64,000 nt of DNA, taken from the NCBI RefSeq assembly GCF_000986865.1, contig NZ_LAVS01000004.1, forward strand, positions 62,001 through 126,000. Direction: 5' to 3'. The notes beneath the pieces are model-generated. The model searched no databases, was not told the DNA's origin, and was given only the letters and a program-made list of their open reading frames with translations. Of the stretch, positions 45,115 through 55,051 are shown one piece after another; within the stretch, counting starts at the first letter, position 1; each line of letters starts with the position of its first letter. This DNA comes from Rheinheimera mesophila. Its GTDB lineage: Bacteria; Pseudomonadota; Gammaproteobacteria; Enterobacterales; Alteromonadaceae. Both the position numbers and the translations under genes were made by a program.

Positions 45115-47922
45115 ATGCACGAAGGTGTAATGAAGGCGTGGTTAGAGTCTTCTCATTTAGGCGGTGGTAACATGGCCTATGTTGATGAACTCTATGAATC
45201 CTACCTAGCTGAACCGACCAGCGTCAGTGATGAATGGCGTGAGTTTTTTGCCAGTCTGCCAAAAATTGACGGCGTAGAACTCGAATCCCGTCACAGTGAC
45301 ATTCGCCAGCAATTCGCTGAACTCGCCAAAAACAAACACCGTGAAGTCATTACGGTGAACGCAGGCGGTTCGGATCAGCGTCAGGTGAAAGTTCTGCAAC
45401 TCATCAATGCCTTCCGCTTCCGTGGTCATCAGCATGCTAATCTCGACCCGCTGAATTTGTGGAAGCAGCCTCGTGTGCGTGATCTGGAGTTATCCTATCA
45501 CGACCTGACTCCGGCTGATTTTGATACCGAATTTAACGTCGGCTCTTTTGCTGGTGGCGAAACCAGTATGAAGTTAGGCGACTTATACAAAGCGCTGGAG
45601 GCCACCTACTGTGGTTCTATCGGCGCTGAGTACATGCATATAGTGTCGACCGACGAAAAACGTTGGATCCAACAACGTTTAGAAGGCCAACAGGCTTCAC
45701 GTGCGCTCGGCAAAGAAGAAAAAATCAAGCTGTTACAAGGCTTAGTGGCTGCAGACGGCTTGGAAAAATATCTGGCTTCTAAATTCCCGGGCGCTAAGCG
45801 TTTTGGTTTAGAAGGCGGCGACGCCATGATCCCTATGCTCAAAGCTATGATCCACCGTGCCGGCGAGCAGGGCGCGAAAGACTGTATCATTGGTATGGCG
45901 CACCGTGGTCGTTTAAATACGCTGATCAACGTGTTGGGCAAAAACCCAAGCAAGTTGTTTGACGAGTTTGCCGGTAAATACGAAGTGGTGGGTGCCGGTG
46001 ACGTGAAATACCATATGGGTTTCTCGTCTGATTTTGAAACCAAAGGTGGCCATGTTCACCTGGCGTTAGCCTTCAACCCATCGCACTTAGAAATTGTGAA
46101 CCCAGTGGTTATGGGCTCAGTACGCGCCCGTTTAGACCGCCGTGGCAGCACAGACGGTACTTTAGCTCTGCCTATCACCATTCACGGTGACTCGGCGTTC
46201 GCAGGTCAGGGTGTGGTGGCTGAGACTTTTAACATCTCTCAAACCCGCGCCTTTAAAGTGGGCGGCTCTATCCGTCTGGTCATTAATAACCAGGTGGGTT
46301 TCACCACCTCTAACCCGGAAGACACCCGTTCTACGCCGTACTGTACGGATATCGCCAAGATGGTGCAGGCACCGATTTTCCACGTCAACGGTGATGATCC
46401 GGAAGCGGTGATTTTTGTCGCCCAACTGGCAGTAGACTACCGCAACACCTTTAAACGTGATGTGGTAATTGACCTGGTTTGTTACCGTCGTAACGGTCAC
46501 AACGAAGCGGATGAGCCAAATGCAACTCAGCCGCTGATGTATCAGAAAATCAAAAAACACCCAACGCCTCGTGAATTATACGCTCAGAAGCTGATTGCTG
46601 AAGGTGTGGTGACTGCTGAGCAAGTACAACAGATGGTCGACAGTTACCGTGATGCCTTAGATAAAGGTGACTGTGTGGTGGAAGAGTGGCGTCCTATGAC
46701 GGAAGTGGCAGTAGACTGGACTCCTTATTTGGGTCATGACTGGACTGCCGCTTACGATGCCAGTATGCCTGTGGCTGATTTGGTCGCTTTGGGTGAAAAA
46801 GCCATTGTCGTCCCTGAAACTCATGTGTTGCAGCGTCAGGTTGGTAAAGTCTATGAAGACCGCGCTCTGATGCTCAAAGGCGAGAAGAAAATCGACTGGG
46901 GCTTTGCTGAGATTCTGGCTTACGCTTCTATTGTTGGTGCCGGTAACCGCATCCGTATTGTGGGTCAGGATTCAGGCCGTGGTACTTTCTTCCACCGTCA
47001 TGCGGTATTGCATAATCAGAATGATGCATCGACTTACACGCCACTGGAGCATATCAGCGACTCACAAGGTCCTTTCCAGGTGTACGACTCAGCCTTGTCT
47101 GAAGAAGCGGTTTTAGCCTTTGAATACGGTTATGCCACAGCGGAGCCCCGTGCTTTAGTGATTTGGGAAGGCCAGTTTGGTGATTTCGCCAACGGTGCTC
47201 AGGTGGTGATTGACCAGTTCTTAAGTTCTGGAGAGCAGAAGTGGGGCCGTTTATGTGGTCTGACATTATTGTTGCCCCATGGCTACGAAGGTCAGGGCCC
47301 GGAACACTCCTCAGCCCGTTTAGAGCGTTTCCTGCAATTGTGTGCTGATCACAATATGCAGGTGGTGGTGCCGACCACTCCGGCTCAGGTCTATGCCATG
47401 ATCCGCCGTCAGATGGTACGCCCAATGCGTCGTCCTCTGATTGTAATGTCACCTAAGTCGTTGTTACGTCACCCATTAGCTACTTCTTCCTTAGAAGAAA
47501 TCGCGTCAGGCGTGTTCCATAATGCCATTGGTGAGATTGACCCAATCAAGCCTGCGGATGTGAAACGTGTGGTGATGTGTAGCGGTAAAGTGTACTACGA
47601 TCTGTTGGAAGAACGCCGTAAGCGCAGTATCACTGACATCGCTATAGTTCGTATTGAGCAGTTGTATCCGTTCCCGGCAGAGGAAATGGCAGCTATCATG
47701 AAAGACTACCAGCACGTGAAAGATTTCGTTTGGTGTCAGGAAGAACCGCAAAACCAGGGCGCCTGGTACTGCAGCCAACACCATTTCTGGGCCTCAATCC
47801 CAGCCGGTGCCAAGCTGACGTACGCTGGCCGTGAAGCCTCGTCTTCACCTGCAGTAGGTTACTTGTCTGTACACAATAAACAGCAACAGGCTTTAGTCAA
47901 CGCAGCGTTAACTATTGCTTAA
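45115..47922 (+). CDS. sucA: 2-oxoglutarate dehydrogenase E1 component
   Basis: SucA is the thiamine-diphosphate decarboxylase of the 2-oxoglutarate dehydrogenase complex. The 935-residue protein opens MHEGVMKAWLESSHLGG and has the E2-binding region YVDELYESYL. It then has IGMAHRGRLNTLINVLGK, HGDSAFAGQGVVAET and, in the C-terminal half, VGQDSGRGTFFHRHAVLHN. Length equals E. coli SucA (933). A strong terminator separates it from sucB. Confidence 0.97.
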   Translation: MHEGVMKAWLESSHLGGGNMAYVDELYESYLAEPTSVSDEWREFFASLPKIDGVELESRHSDIRQQFAELAKNKHREVITVNAGGSDQRQVKVLQLINAFRFRGHQHANLDPLNLWKQPRVRDLELSYHDLTPADFDTEFNVGSFAGGETSMKLGDLYKALEATYCGSIGAEYMHIVSTDEKRWIQQRLEGQQASRALGKEEKIKLLQGLVAADGLEKYLASKFPGAKRFGLEGGDAMIPMLKAMIHRAGEQGAKDCIIGMAHRGRLNTLINVLGKNPSKLFDEFAGKYEVVGAGDVKYHMGFSSDFETKGGHVHLALAFNPSHLEIVNPVVMGSVRARLDRRGSTDGTLALPITIHGDSAFAGQGVVAETFNISQTRAFKVGGSIRLVINNQVGFTTSNPEDTRSTPYCTDIAKMVQAPIFHVNGDDPEAVIFVAQLAVDYRNTFKRDVVIDLVCYRRNGHNEADEPNATQPLMYQKIKKHPTPRELYAQKLIAEGVVTAEQVQQMVDSYRDALDKGDCVVEEWRPMTEVAVDWTPYLGHDWTAAYDASMPVADLVALGEKAIVVPETHVLQRQVGKVYEDRALMLKGEKKIDWGFAEILAYASIVGAGNRIRIVGQDSGRGTFFHRHAVLHNQNDASTYTPLEHISDSQGPFQVYDSALSEEAVLAFEYGYATAEPRALVIWEGQFGDFANGAQVVIDQFLSSGEQKWGRLCGLTLLLPHGYEGQGPEHSSARLERFLQLCADHNMQVVVPTTPAQVYAMIRRQMVRPMRRPLIVMSPKSLLRHPLATSSLEEIASGVFHNAIGEIDPIKPADVKRVVMCSGKVYYDLLEERRKRSITDIAIVRIEQLYPFPAEEMAAIMKDYQHVKDFVWCQEEPQNQGAWYCSQHHFWASIPAGAKLTYAGREASSSPAVGYLSVHNKQQQALVNAALTIA

Positions 47923-47928
47923 GAATTC

Positions 47929-47960
47929 GGCACAACTTCGGTTGTGCCTTTATTTATTTT
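47929..47960 (+). terminator. Strong terminator between sucA and sucB
   Basis: GGCACAAC, a TTCG tetraloop and GTTGTGCC form a perfect 8-bp stem followed by TTTATTTATTTT. It is 7 bases after the sucA stop. Confidence 0.85.
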
Positions 47961-48035
47961 GTCAGTGCTGCCGTAAGGCACTCTGACTTTGGTTTAAGTA
48001 ACGATTCAGACCCCAAATTTTAAAAAGGTGACAAA

Positions 48036-49223
48036 GTGGAAATTAAAGTCCCGGTACTACCAGAATCAGTTGCAGACGCAACAATCGCCACCTGGCATGT
48101 AAAAACAGGTGAAGCCGTTAGCCGTGATCAAGTCCTGGTTGACATTGAGACCGACAAAGTTGTGCTTGAAGTGGTGGCTCAGGCTGACGGTGTGATGGGT
48201 GAAATCGTTCATGCTGAAGGTGCAACCGTAAACGCAGAACAGGTGATTGGTCATATGACTGCAGGTGGCGCTCCAGCCGCCGCACCAGCGGCAAAAGCTG
48301 AAGCTGCTCCGGCCGCAGCAGCCCCTGCTGCCGAATCGGATGATGTATTAACGCCATCTGTTCGTCGCCTGATTGCTGAAAAAGGCTTAGACGCTGCTAA
48401 AATCCAGGGTTCTGGTAAAAATGGCCGTGTGACCAAAGAAGACGTCGAAAAATTCCTGGCCGGTGCGCCAGCTGTTCCTGCTAAGGCCGCAGCTGTTGCA
48501 GCTCCAGCTCCGGTGCAAGGCGATCGCTCACAAAAACGTGTGCCTATGACGCGTTTACGTAAAACCATCGCCAACCGTTTGCTCGAAGCGAAAAATTCTA
48601 CCGCTATGTTAACGACGTTTAACGAAGTCAACATGAAGCCAATCATGGACCTGCGTAAGCAGTACCAGGACGTGTTCGAGAAGAAACACGGCATTCGTTT
48701 AGGTTTTATGTCGTTCTATGTCAAAGCGGTCACCGAAGCGCTGAAGCGTTTCCCTGAAGTCAACGCTGCTATCGATGGCGATGATATCGTGTACCACAAC
48801 TTCTTCGACGTCAGCATCGCTGTGTCTACACCTCGTGGTCTGGTGACGCCAGTTCTGCGTGACTGTGACAAGATGAACCTGGCTGAAATCGAAAAAGCTA
48901 TCAAAGACTTAGCCATCAAAGGCCGTGACGGTAAGCTGTCTATGGACGACTTAACTGGCGGTAACTTCACCATCACCAACGGTGGTGTGTTCGGTTCTCT
49001 GATGTCTACGCCTATCATCAACCCACCACAATCTGCCATCCTGGGTATGCACAAAATCCAGGACCGCGTGATGGTGGTTGACGGTAAGATGGAAATCCTG
49101 CCGATGATGTATTTAGCGCTGTCTTATGACCACCGTATCATCGATGGTAAAGAGTCTGTAGGCTTCCTGGTGACTGTGAAAGAGTTGCTGGAAGACCCAA
49201 CCCGTATTCTGCTGGATATCTAA
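48036..49223 (+). CDS. sucB: 2-oxoglutarate dehydrogenase E2 (dihydrolipoamide succinyltransferase)
   Basis: SucB transfers the succinyl group to CoA. The 395-residue protein starts at GTG with AAAGGTG upstream. The lipoyl domain has [11 protein letters not shown] (Lys41 lipoylated). An Ala/Pro linker (about 77-100) leads to the E1/E3-binding domain [16 protein letters not shown], a second Ala/Pro linker and the catalytic domain with [14 protein letters not shown] near the end. It is 113 bases from sucA and has a terminator on each side, so it may be transcribed from its own promoter as well as by readthrough. Confidence 0.97.
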   Translation: MEIKVPVLPESVADATIATWHVKTGEAVSRDQVLVDIETDKVVLEVVAQADGVMGEIVHAEGATVNAEQVIGHMTAGGAPAAAPAAKAEAAPAAAAPAAESDDVLTPSVRRLIAEKGLDAAKIQGSGKNGRVTKEDVEKFLAGAPAVPAKAAAVAAPAPVQGDRSQKRVPMTRLRKTIANRLLEAKNSTAMLTTFNEVNMKPIMDLRKQYQDVFEKKHGIRLGFMSFYVKAVTEALKRFPEVNAAIDGDDIVYHNFFDVSIAVSTPRGLVTPVLRDCDKMNLAEIEKAIKDLAIKGRDGKLSMDDLTGGNFTITNGGVFGSLMSTPIINPPQSAILGMHKIQDRVMVVDGKMEILPMMYLALSYDHRIIDGKESVGFLVTVKELLEDPTRILLDI

Positions 49224-49241
49224 TATCTGGAAAAAGTAACT

Positions 49242-49276
49242 AAAAATGCTGTTGTTTTCGGGCAACAGCATTTTTT
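49242..49276 (+). terminator. Terminator between sucB and sucC
   Basis: ATGCTGTTG and CAACAGCAT (9-bp stem, 8-base loop) are followed by T6 and preceded by A5. A strong rho-independent terminator. Confidence 0.88.
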
Positions 49277-49299
49277 ATCAGACTGATTGGCACTATAAT
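49271..49299 (+). promoter_or_regulatory. Probable sucC promoter
   Basis: A consensus TATAAT lies at 49294-49299, with a weak T-rich -35 (TTTTTT at 49271-49276) 17 bases upstream, inside the T-tail of the preceding terminator. This would restart transcription for sucCD. Confidence 0.5.
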
Positions 49300-49369
49300 A
49301 CGCGCCGATCTAAAGGTCAGGTTGCACCACCGGTGTGACCTTCAATGTCAAAATGAACGGAAAATAGCC

Positions 49370-50539
49370 ATGAATTTGCACGAGTATCAGGGGAAACAAC
49401 TGTTTGCCCAATATGGTTTGCCTGTATCCAAAGGCATCGCCGCAGCAACTGTTGAAGAAGCGGTAGAAGCTGCAGATAAAATCGGCGGCGACATGTTTGT
49501 TGTCAAGGCTCAGGTTCACGCTGGTGGTCGCGGTAAAGCGGGCGGTGTGAAGCTGGTGAAAAGCAAAGAAGAGATCCGCGCTTTCGCTGAAAAATGGCTT
49601 GGAAAGAACCTGGTGACTTACCAGACAGACGAAAAAGGTCAGCCTGTAAGTCGTATTCTGGTTGAAACCTGTACTGACATCGCTAAAGAGTTGTATTTAG
49701 GTGCTGTGGTAGACCGTTCTTCACGTCGTATCGTGTTTATGGCCTCTACTGAAGGTGGCGTGGAAATCGAAACTGTTGCCCACGAAACGCCGGAAAAAAT
49801 TCTGAAAGCTGCAATCGATCCACTGGTAGGCGCTCAGCCATTCCAGGGCCGTGAATTAGCCTTCAAATTAGGCCTGGAAGGCAAGCAAATTAACCAGTTC
49901 GTGAAAATTTTCATGGGTCTGGCGCAATTATTCCAGGAAAAAGACTTAGCTCTGTTGGAAGTGAACCCTCTGGTGATCACTCCGGCTGGCGATCTGCATT
50001 GCTTAGACGCCAAACTGGTGATCGATGGCAACGCGCTGTACCGTCACCCAGAATTAAAAGCGATGCAAGACCCTTCACAGGAAGATCCACGTGAAGCCCA
50101 TGCTGCTTCGTGGGAACTGAACTATGTCGCTTTAGGTGGTGACATCGGTTGTATGGTCAACGGCGCTGGTTTAGCTATGGGTACTATGGACATAGTTAAA
50201 TTACACGGTGGCCAACCTGCTAACTTCCTGGACGTTGGCGGCGGCGCAACCAAAGAACGTGTGGTTGAAGCCTTCAAAATTATCCTGTCTGATGACGCTG
50301 TCAAAGCCGTATTCATCAACATCTTCGGTGGTATCGTGCGTTGCGATATGATTGCTGAAGGTGTAATTGGCGCAGTGAAAGAAGTTGGCGTGAAAGTACC
50401 GGTAGTCGTTCGTCTGCAAGGTAACAACGCTGAACTGGGTGCTAAGGTGCTGGGTGAAAGCGGCCTGAACATTATCGCTGACACAGACCTGACAAGCGCT
50501 GCACAAAAAGTGGTAGCTGCTGCAGCGGCTAAGGCATAA
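49370..50539 (+). CDS. sucC: Succinyl-CoA synthetase beta subunit
   Basis: SucC binds nucleotide and succinate in succinyl-CoA synthetase. The 389-residue protein starts at the ATG at 49370 ([18 protein letters not shown]), not at the in-frame ATG at 49322. The ATP-grasp domain has [17 protein letters not shown], and the C-terminal domain has [19 protein letters not shown]. Length equals E. coli SucC (388). sucD follows after 10 bases. Confidence 0.97.
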   Translation: MNLHEYQGKQLFAQYGLPVSKGIAAATVEEAVEAADKIGGDMFVVKAQVHAGGRGKAGGVKLVKSKEEIRAFAEKWLGKNLVTYQTDEKGQPVSRILVETCTDIAKELYLGAVVDRSSRRIVFMASTEGGVEIETVAHETPEKILKAAIDPLVGAQPFQGRELAFKLGLEGKQINQFVKIFMGLAQLFQEKDLALLEVNPLVITPAGDLHCLDAKLVIDGNALYRHPELKAMQDPSQEDPREAHAASWELNYVALGGDIGCMVNGAGLAMGTMDIVKLHGGQPANFLDVGGGATKERVVEAFKIILSDDAVKAVFINIFGGIVRCDMIAEGVIGAVKEVGVKVPVVVRLQGNNAELGAKVLGESGLNIIADTDLTSAAQKVVAAAAAKA

Positions 50540-50549
50540 GGGGTAATTC

Positions 50550-51422
50550 ATGAGCGTTTTAATTAATAAAGATACCAAAGTAATTTGTCAGGGCTTCACT
50601 GGTGCTCAGGGTACGTTCCACTCTGAACAAGCCATTGCTTACGGCACTAAAATGGTCGGTGGTGTAACTCCGGGTAAAGGCGGTCAAACTCATTTAGGTT
50701 TACCAGTATTCAATACAGTCAAAGAAGCAGTAGAAGCCACTGGTGCAGAAGCATCAGTCATCTACGTACCTGCTGCATTCTGTAAAGATTCTATCCTGGA
50801 AGCGGCTAACGGTGGCATCAAGCTGATCGTGTGTATCACTGAAGGCATTCCTACTCTGGATATGCTGGATGCCAAAGTAAAATGTGACGAGTTAGGCGTA
50901 CGCTTAATTGGCCCTAACTGCCCAGGCGTGATCACTCCGGGCGAATGTAAAATTGGTATCATGCCAGGCCACATTCATTTACCAGGTAAAGTAGGTATTG
51001 TTTCACGTTCAGGCACTCTGACCTATGAAGCAGTAAAACAAACGACGGACTACGGTTTCGGCCAGTCTACGTGCGTAGGTATTGGTGGTGACCCAATTCC
51101 AGGTTCTAACTTCATCGACATCCTGAAATTATTCCAGGAAGACCCACAGACAGAAGCCATCGTCATGATCGGTGAAATCGGTGGTTCAGCGGAAGAAGAA
51201 GCTGCTGCTTACATCAAAAAACACGTGACTAAGCCAGTTGTGTCTTACATTGCCGGTGTCACTGCGCCAGCAGGTAAGCGCATGGGCCACGCAGGCGCCA
51301 TCATCTCTGGTGGTAAAGGTACAGCAGACGAGAAGTTCGCTGCACTGGAAGACGCTGGCGTGAAAACCGTGAAAAGCTTAGCCGATATCGGTAAAGCACT
51401 GAAAGAACTGACTGGCTGGTAA
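50550..51422 (+). CDS. sucD: Succinyl-CoA synthetase alpha subunit
   Basis: SucD carries the phosphohistidine intermediate of succinyl-CoA synthetase. The 290-residue protein has the CoA-binding [37 protein letters not shown] and the active histidine in [19 protein letters not shown] lies before its ATG. It ends the TCA cluster with a strong terminator. Confidence 0.98.
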   Translation: MSVLINKDTKVICQGFTGAQGTFHSEQAIAYGTKMVGGVTPGKGGQTHLGLPVFNTVKEAVEATGAEASVIYVPAAFCKDSILEAANGGIKLIVCITEGIPTLDMLDAKVKCDELGVRLIGPNCPGVITPGECKIGIMPGHIHLPGKVGIVSRSGTLTYEAVKQTTDYGFGQSTCVGIGGDPIPGSNFIDILKLFQEDPQTEAIVMIGEIGGSAEEEAAAYIKKHVTKPVVSYIAGVTAPAGKRMGHAGAIISGGKGTADEKFAALEDAGVKTVKSLADIGKALKELTGW

Positions 51423-51449
51423 TCCAACCTTTAGTCATTTCTGCTAATA

Positions 51450-51477
51450 AAACCCGTCCTTGTGACGGGTTTTTTAT
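51450..51477 (+). terminator. Terminator after sucD
   Basis: AAACCCGTC, loop CTTGT and GACGGGTTT form a 9-bp stem followed by TTTATT. Confidence 0.9.
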
Positions 51478-51519
51478 TACTGGCACAGAAAAGTTCCCTG
51501 GTTTAAAAGTTGGTGATCA

Positions 51520-51975
51520 ATGAACACATTCATAGCTGATAGCGACGCGTTAAAACGTCGGATCCGTTATTTGAAAACATCAGTTTATCTGTTGTTAGCA
51601 CTTTGGCTTGTGCTTATTTATTACAAACCCGAGCTTATCAACAACAGCAATATCCTGGGGTTAATCAGTGGTCTGGCAGTGTTTATGTTTTTTGACGCTT
51701 TGCTGCGGCATTACCAGCATGCACTTGATCTGCATGGCACAGAGCAGTTGACCTTCAGCCAAAGCGGATTTGAGTTTATACAAAAAAGTTCGGGTTATAC
51801 CTTTGTTAAGAAAAACGAGGATATTGTCTCTGTCGACTATCGGCGGTTTCTTGGTGCTCCGTGCATACGAGTTCAGTTTAGAAACAATGAAGTCTATGAC
51901 TTTAAATGGTTTTTGCATTCAGAGCTGTTATTGAAGGAGCTACAGAAAAGAGCTGTCAAGGTGGTTTCCTGTTAA
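51520..51975 (+). CDS. Hypothetical two-TM membrane protein
   Basis: The 151-residue protein has two close hydrophobic segments (about 18-37 and 43-60) and a cytoplasmic C-terminal domain with strands such as GFEFIQKSSGYTFVKKNEDIVSVDY. Such YcxB/PH-like soluble ends are common in small membrane proteins, but I recognise no family. It is monocistronic, 97 bases after sucD and ended by a hairpin at 52004-52025. Confidence 0.6.
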   Translation: MNTFIADSDALKRRIRYLKTSVYLLLALWLVLIYYKPELINNSNILGLISGLAVFMFFDALLRHYQHALDLHGTEQLTFSQSGFEFIQKSSGYTFVKKNEDIVSVDYRRFLGAPCIRVQFRNNEVYDFKWFLHSELLLKELQKRAVKVVSC

Positions 51976-52003
51976 GCCGTTTTGTTGTGGTTATAGGATG
52001 GAG

Positions 52004-52025
52004 AGCGGGCTTTAAGCCCGCTTTT
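52004..52025. terminator. Bidirectional terminator between convergent genes
   Basis: AGCGGGCTT, one central T and AAGCCCGCT form a near-perfect palindrome followed by TTTT on the plus strand. It separates the membrane-protein gene from the convergent lipoprotein gene. Confidence 0.75.
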
Positions 52026-52042
52026 TAGCGATAGTCTGTTGC

Positions 52043-52429
52043 TCAGGATCCGGTGTTTTGTTGTTCCAATTGCAACGGTAGTTGGGGGAAAGCCCGCTGA
52101 AATTTCAGTTGGCTTTCCTTAATAAGTCTTTCACCTTCCTCTTGTTGCTGCCGTGCTTCGGCTGCGTCACTTCGGGCCTCAGCCAGCTCTTCTTCTGCTT
52201 CTTGAATACGCTGCTGTGCATCGATACTTTGCTCTTTGGCACGGGCAACCATTTTTGTTCCTGTTTCCCAATCCTTGGCTAATTGATTCTGCAATTCAAC
52301 CTGAGATTGCATCGACCCGGCGTGGCTGCGCATCATCTGCGCCATACTGGGTTCTTCCGTACTGGAACAGCCTGTAACCAGCAGTGCTATAGCTGCAGCC
52401 AGTGAGATTTTTTTTATTGAATTCATCAT
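52043..52429 (-). CDS. Coiled-coil lipoprotein
   Basis: The product is a small lipoprotein: MNSIKKISLAAAIALLVTGC ends in the lipobox VTGC. Three ATG codons (52432, 52429, 52426) follow AAGGAG; I choose the second for spacing (128 residues). The mature part is strongly helical with heptads and many Glu/Gln/Ala (QRIQEAEEELAEARSDAAEA), like Lpp or DUF4398 lipoproteins. It may form a periplasmic trimer or brace, but no function is known. Upstream in-frame codons to 52492 have no ribosome site. Confidence 0.7.
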   Translation of the reverse strand: MMNSIKKISLAAAIALLVTGCSSTEEPSMAQMMRSHAGSMQSQVELQNQLAKDWETGTKMVARAKEQSIDAQQRIQEAEEELAEARSDAAEARQQQEEGERLIKESQLKFQRAFPQLPLQLEQQNTGS

Positions 52430-52841
52430 CATGTTCTCCTTATCAATAAGGTCAGAGACTGCAGCTATATGCCTGTCAGGGCATTTCGCCATCAGGTCTG
52501 ATCACCAAATTGTCTGTGATTCAGTTGAACTGAAAATTAACAGCGTTGCTGTATCCCGGCTGCGAGTCGGTCTGTTACCGCCTGTTAGCCTCGGATTGGA
52601 AATAAAAATGCACATGACCGAGTTGAGAAAGGTCAACTCATGCTCGTGCGTTTTCGTGTTTTCTTGAGAGCAGTCAACCAGTTTTTACCTTGTAAGGCGC
52701 AACTGGACAGGATCTGGCAGCATTATCTGGCGCATAAAGCGCGTGGATTTTAATAAAATTTTCAGGCCTGCTTTTTCCTTAAGTTTTCTTTAAGCTTCCT
52801 GACGCACACTGCATGCTAAATCGGTATACAGGAGTGCGCTT
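52430..52841. other. Divergent intergenic region before the acyl-processing operon
   Basis: This 412-base gap between the lipoprotein gene and the divergent hemolysin-family gene holds the regulator box at 52778-52794, a possible -10 (CTAAAT, 52816-52821) and the AGGAG ribosome site at 52830. I see no gene or structured RNA in 52500-52770. Confidence 0.5.
52778..52794 (+). promoter_or_regulatory. QseB/PmrA-type direct-repeat box
   Basis: CTTAAGTTTTCTTTAAG is two 6-base half-sites with a 5-base spacer, the form bound by PmrA/BasR and QseB-type OmpR-family regulators. It lies 47 bases before the first gene of the operon. A regulator of that family is encoded at 57218. Confidence 0.6.
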
Positions 52842-53567
52842 ATGTTGTCTTCGTATCAGTTCGACCCCTCAGCGGCTGTCAGATTGCCTGTGCAATCGGA
52901 TAGCGACACCAAAGCGCTTTTGCAGTTGGTAAAAACTTCAGATCCGCAACGAGCCTCTATTGAGCAGTTCATCGCAGCAGGCTTTGCCAAAGCCTATCAA
53001 GCCGATGTGCAACGTTTTATGCCAAATCTTTTGGGGGTGAGCCGGGCGGGTGAATGGCAGGCGGTGCTGGGGCTTCGCAGTGCCGCCACAGGTACTGCAC
53101 AAGGCCGTATTCACAGTCATTTATTTATTGAACAGTACCTGTCAGCACCTGTTGAACAATTGCTGGCACGCCAAGGTATCAGTGCTGAGCGTTCTGAACT
53201 GATAGAGATTGGCCACTTGTATGCCATCAACAGACAAAGTTTATTGCAGTTGTTTGTCTTAATGGCTTATGCCCTTGATCAACTGAATTACCGGTATTTG
53301 CTCTGTGCAGCGACCACACAAGTGCGCAGCATTTTAAGTCGTCATGGCATAGAGCTGACAGAGCTTGCGTTGGCAAAAGCAGAGGCTTTGGGCGAAGAGG
53401 CTGGTCATTGGGGCAGCTACTACGACACTCAGCCGAAAGTTTGTCTGATGGATTTGGCCGCGGTAACCCGCATCATACAAGGTGATGAAAAGTTAATAGC
53501 CTTAGCCCGCCAACATTGGCCACAGCTACATCAGTTAGTGGCTCGTTTACCAGAAGGAGACTGCTGA
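52842..53567 (+). CDS. Thermostable hemolysin family protein (putative acyltransferase fold)
   Basis: The 241-residue protein resembles the thermostable direct-hemolysin-like family first named in Vibrio (PF12261). It has no signal peptide. Typical stretches are YQADVQRFMPNLLGV, VLGLRSA, FIEQYLSAPVEQLL, EIGHLYAINRQSL and LLCAATTQVRSILSRHGIE, which together look like a GNAT-type acyltransferase layout rather than a pore former. Its stop overlaps the start of the acyl ligase gene (TGATG), so the two are coupled. In this context an acyl-transfer role with the neighbouring ligase is more likely than hemolysis, but that is inference. Confidence 0.75.
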   Translation: MLSSYQFDPSAAVRLPVQSDSDTKALLQLVKTSDPQRASIEQFIAAGFAKAYQADVQRFMPNLLGVSRAGEWQAVLGLRSAATGTAQGRIHSHLFIEQYLSAPVEQLLARQGISAERSELIEIGHLYAINRQSLLQLFVLMAYALDQLNYRYLLCAATTQVRSILSRHGIELTELALAKAEALGEEAGHWGSYYDTQPKVCLMDLAAVTRIIQGDEKLIALARQHWPQLHQLVARLPEGDC

Positions 53568-55051
53568 TGCGATTTGAAGTACCCGCAACAGCGCAGATCC
53601 ATGATCTGGCCAGTGGCCAAGTCTATTCAGCGCATCAAATAAAACAACGGATGGCATTGTGGCAGGAATTATTACTTGGCTATGGCGCGCAGCGTATCGC
53701 TTTAGCCGCCGATAGCTCAGCGGATTGGGCTTTGCTGGATTTGGCTTGTCTGGATGCTGATTTGCTGCTGGTGCCGCTGCCCACCTATTTATCTGACAGT
53801 CAGCGCGCTCATGTGTTGGCGCAGCTAGAGCCTGACATGTACATCACGGATCAGGACCAGCACTCGTCGGAGTTTAGCCTGGTCGAGCAAATGGGGGATT
53901 TATTGTTGTATCGCCGCGAGCTGCAAAGCTCAGGGGCAGCAATACCACCAACCTGCCAGAAAATTACCTTCACTTCCGGCTCAACGGGTCAACCTAAAGG
54001 GGTCTGCCTGTCGGCTCAAAGTCAGCTTGATGTCGCGCACAGTTTATTAAAACGTATTGATCAGCAGGCTCCGAAGCATCTGTGTTTATTACCTTTGAGT
54101 ACTTTACTGGAAAACATCGCTGGTATTTATGCACCTTTGTTGGCCGGAGGTGAAGTATGGATAGCGCCGGATCATGTGCGGGGGTTTCATGGCAGTCAGT
54201 TAAACAATACTGCGGCGCTGTTGAGTCTGATCAGCAGTACAGCACCAAAAAGTCTGATTTTAGTGCCAGAGTTGCTGCAACTTTTGGTGATGGCGCGCGC
54301 TCAGGGCTGGCAGGCACCGGCATCCCTGCAGTTTATTGCGGTCGGTGGAGCTCATGTATCCGCTGCGCTATTGCAACAGGCAGCCCGTCTTGGTTTACCT
54401 GTGTATCAGGGGTATGGCTTAAGCGAGTGCGCCTCAGTGGTCGCATTATCCAGTGTTGATGCCCGCCAGAGCACAGCCGCAGAACTGGAGTGTGTTGGTA
54501 CGCCTTTAGCTCACCGTGATATTGAGATTATCGACGGTGAAATCGTAGTAAAACAGCCTTTTCTGGGTTATCTGGGTGATGCGCAGTCGGCAAGCGATAA
54601 GGTCTTTACCGGCGATTTAGGCGAGCTGGATGCTCAAGGTCGGTTACGTATCTTAGGGCGTCGGAAAAATTTACTGATCTCAAGCCTGGGTCGCAATATT
54701 TCCCCAGAATGGCCTGAGGCCTTGTTAACTCAACAGGGTTTCATCCGGCAAGCTGTGCTGGTGGGAGATGCTCAACCTTATTGTGCCGCCTTGTTATACC
54801 TCGCGGATGCCAAAGCGGCAGCGCAATTGCCTGCTTATCTGGCAGAGGTGAACCAGCAGTTACCCGATTATGCGCAAATTAAAGCCTATCGACTGTTAAC
54901 TCACCCCTTGTCTGTGGCCGATGGCACCTTAACCGCCAATGGCCGGCCACGCCGCGCTGAGATATTTAAGAAATATCAAAGCGAAATCAATAGTTTATTC
55001 GTTTCTAATCATGTTGGAGAGTCTTATGAGTTTTTATCAAACGCTGGTTAA
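53567..55051 (+). CDS. AMP-dependent acyl ligase (ANL superfamily)
   Basis: The 494-residue enzyme should adenylate a carboxylic acid, probably a fatty acid. I start it at the ATG overlapping the preceding stop (53567). It carries the P-loop-like ITFTSGSTGQPKGVCLS (about 133-149), the GYGLSECASVV motif, and the hinge/C-terminal TGDLGELDAQGRLRILGRRK. No carrier-protein domain is fused and none is encoded nearby, so the acceptor is probably CoA or a free amine or alcohol. Its end overlaps the next gene by 26 bases. The substrate cannot be read from sequence. Confidence 0.88.
   Translation: MRFEVPATAQIHDLASGQVYSAHQIKQRMALWQELLLGYGAQRIALAADSSADWALLDLACLDADLLLVPLPTYLSDSQRAHVLAQLEPDMYITDQDQHSSEFSLVEQMGDLLLYRRELQSSGAAIPPTCQKITFTSGSTGQPKGVCLSAQSQLDVAHSLLKRIDQQAPKHLCLLPLSTLLENIAGIYAPLLAGGEVWIAPDHVRGFHGSQLNNTAALLSLISSTAPKSLILVPELLQLLVMARAQGWQAPASLQFIAVGGAHVSAALLQQAARLGLPVYQGYGLSECASVVALSSVDARQSTAAELECVGTPLAHRDIEIIDGEIVVKQPFLGYLGDAQSASDKVFTGDLGELDAQGRLRILGRRKNLLISSLGRNISPEWPEALLTQQGFIRQAVLVGDAQPYCAALLYLADAKAAAQLPAYLAEVNQQLPDYAQIKAYRLLTHPLSVADGTLTANGRPRRAEIFKKYQSEINSLFVSNHVGESYEFLSNAG

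Noticed and set aside
48251-48694. 147-codon minus-strand frame within sucB
   Set aside because: It is antisense to a certain E2 gene; its Ala/Gly-rich product mirrors the Ala/Pro linkers of sucB.
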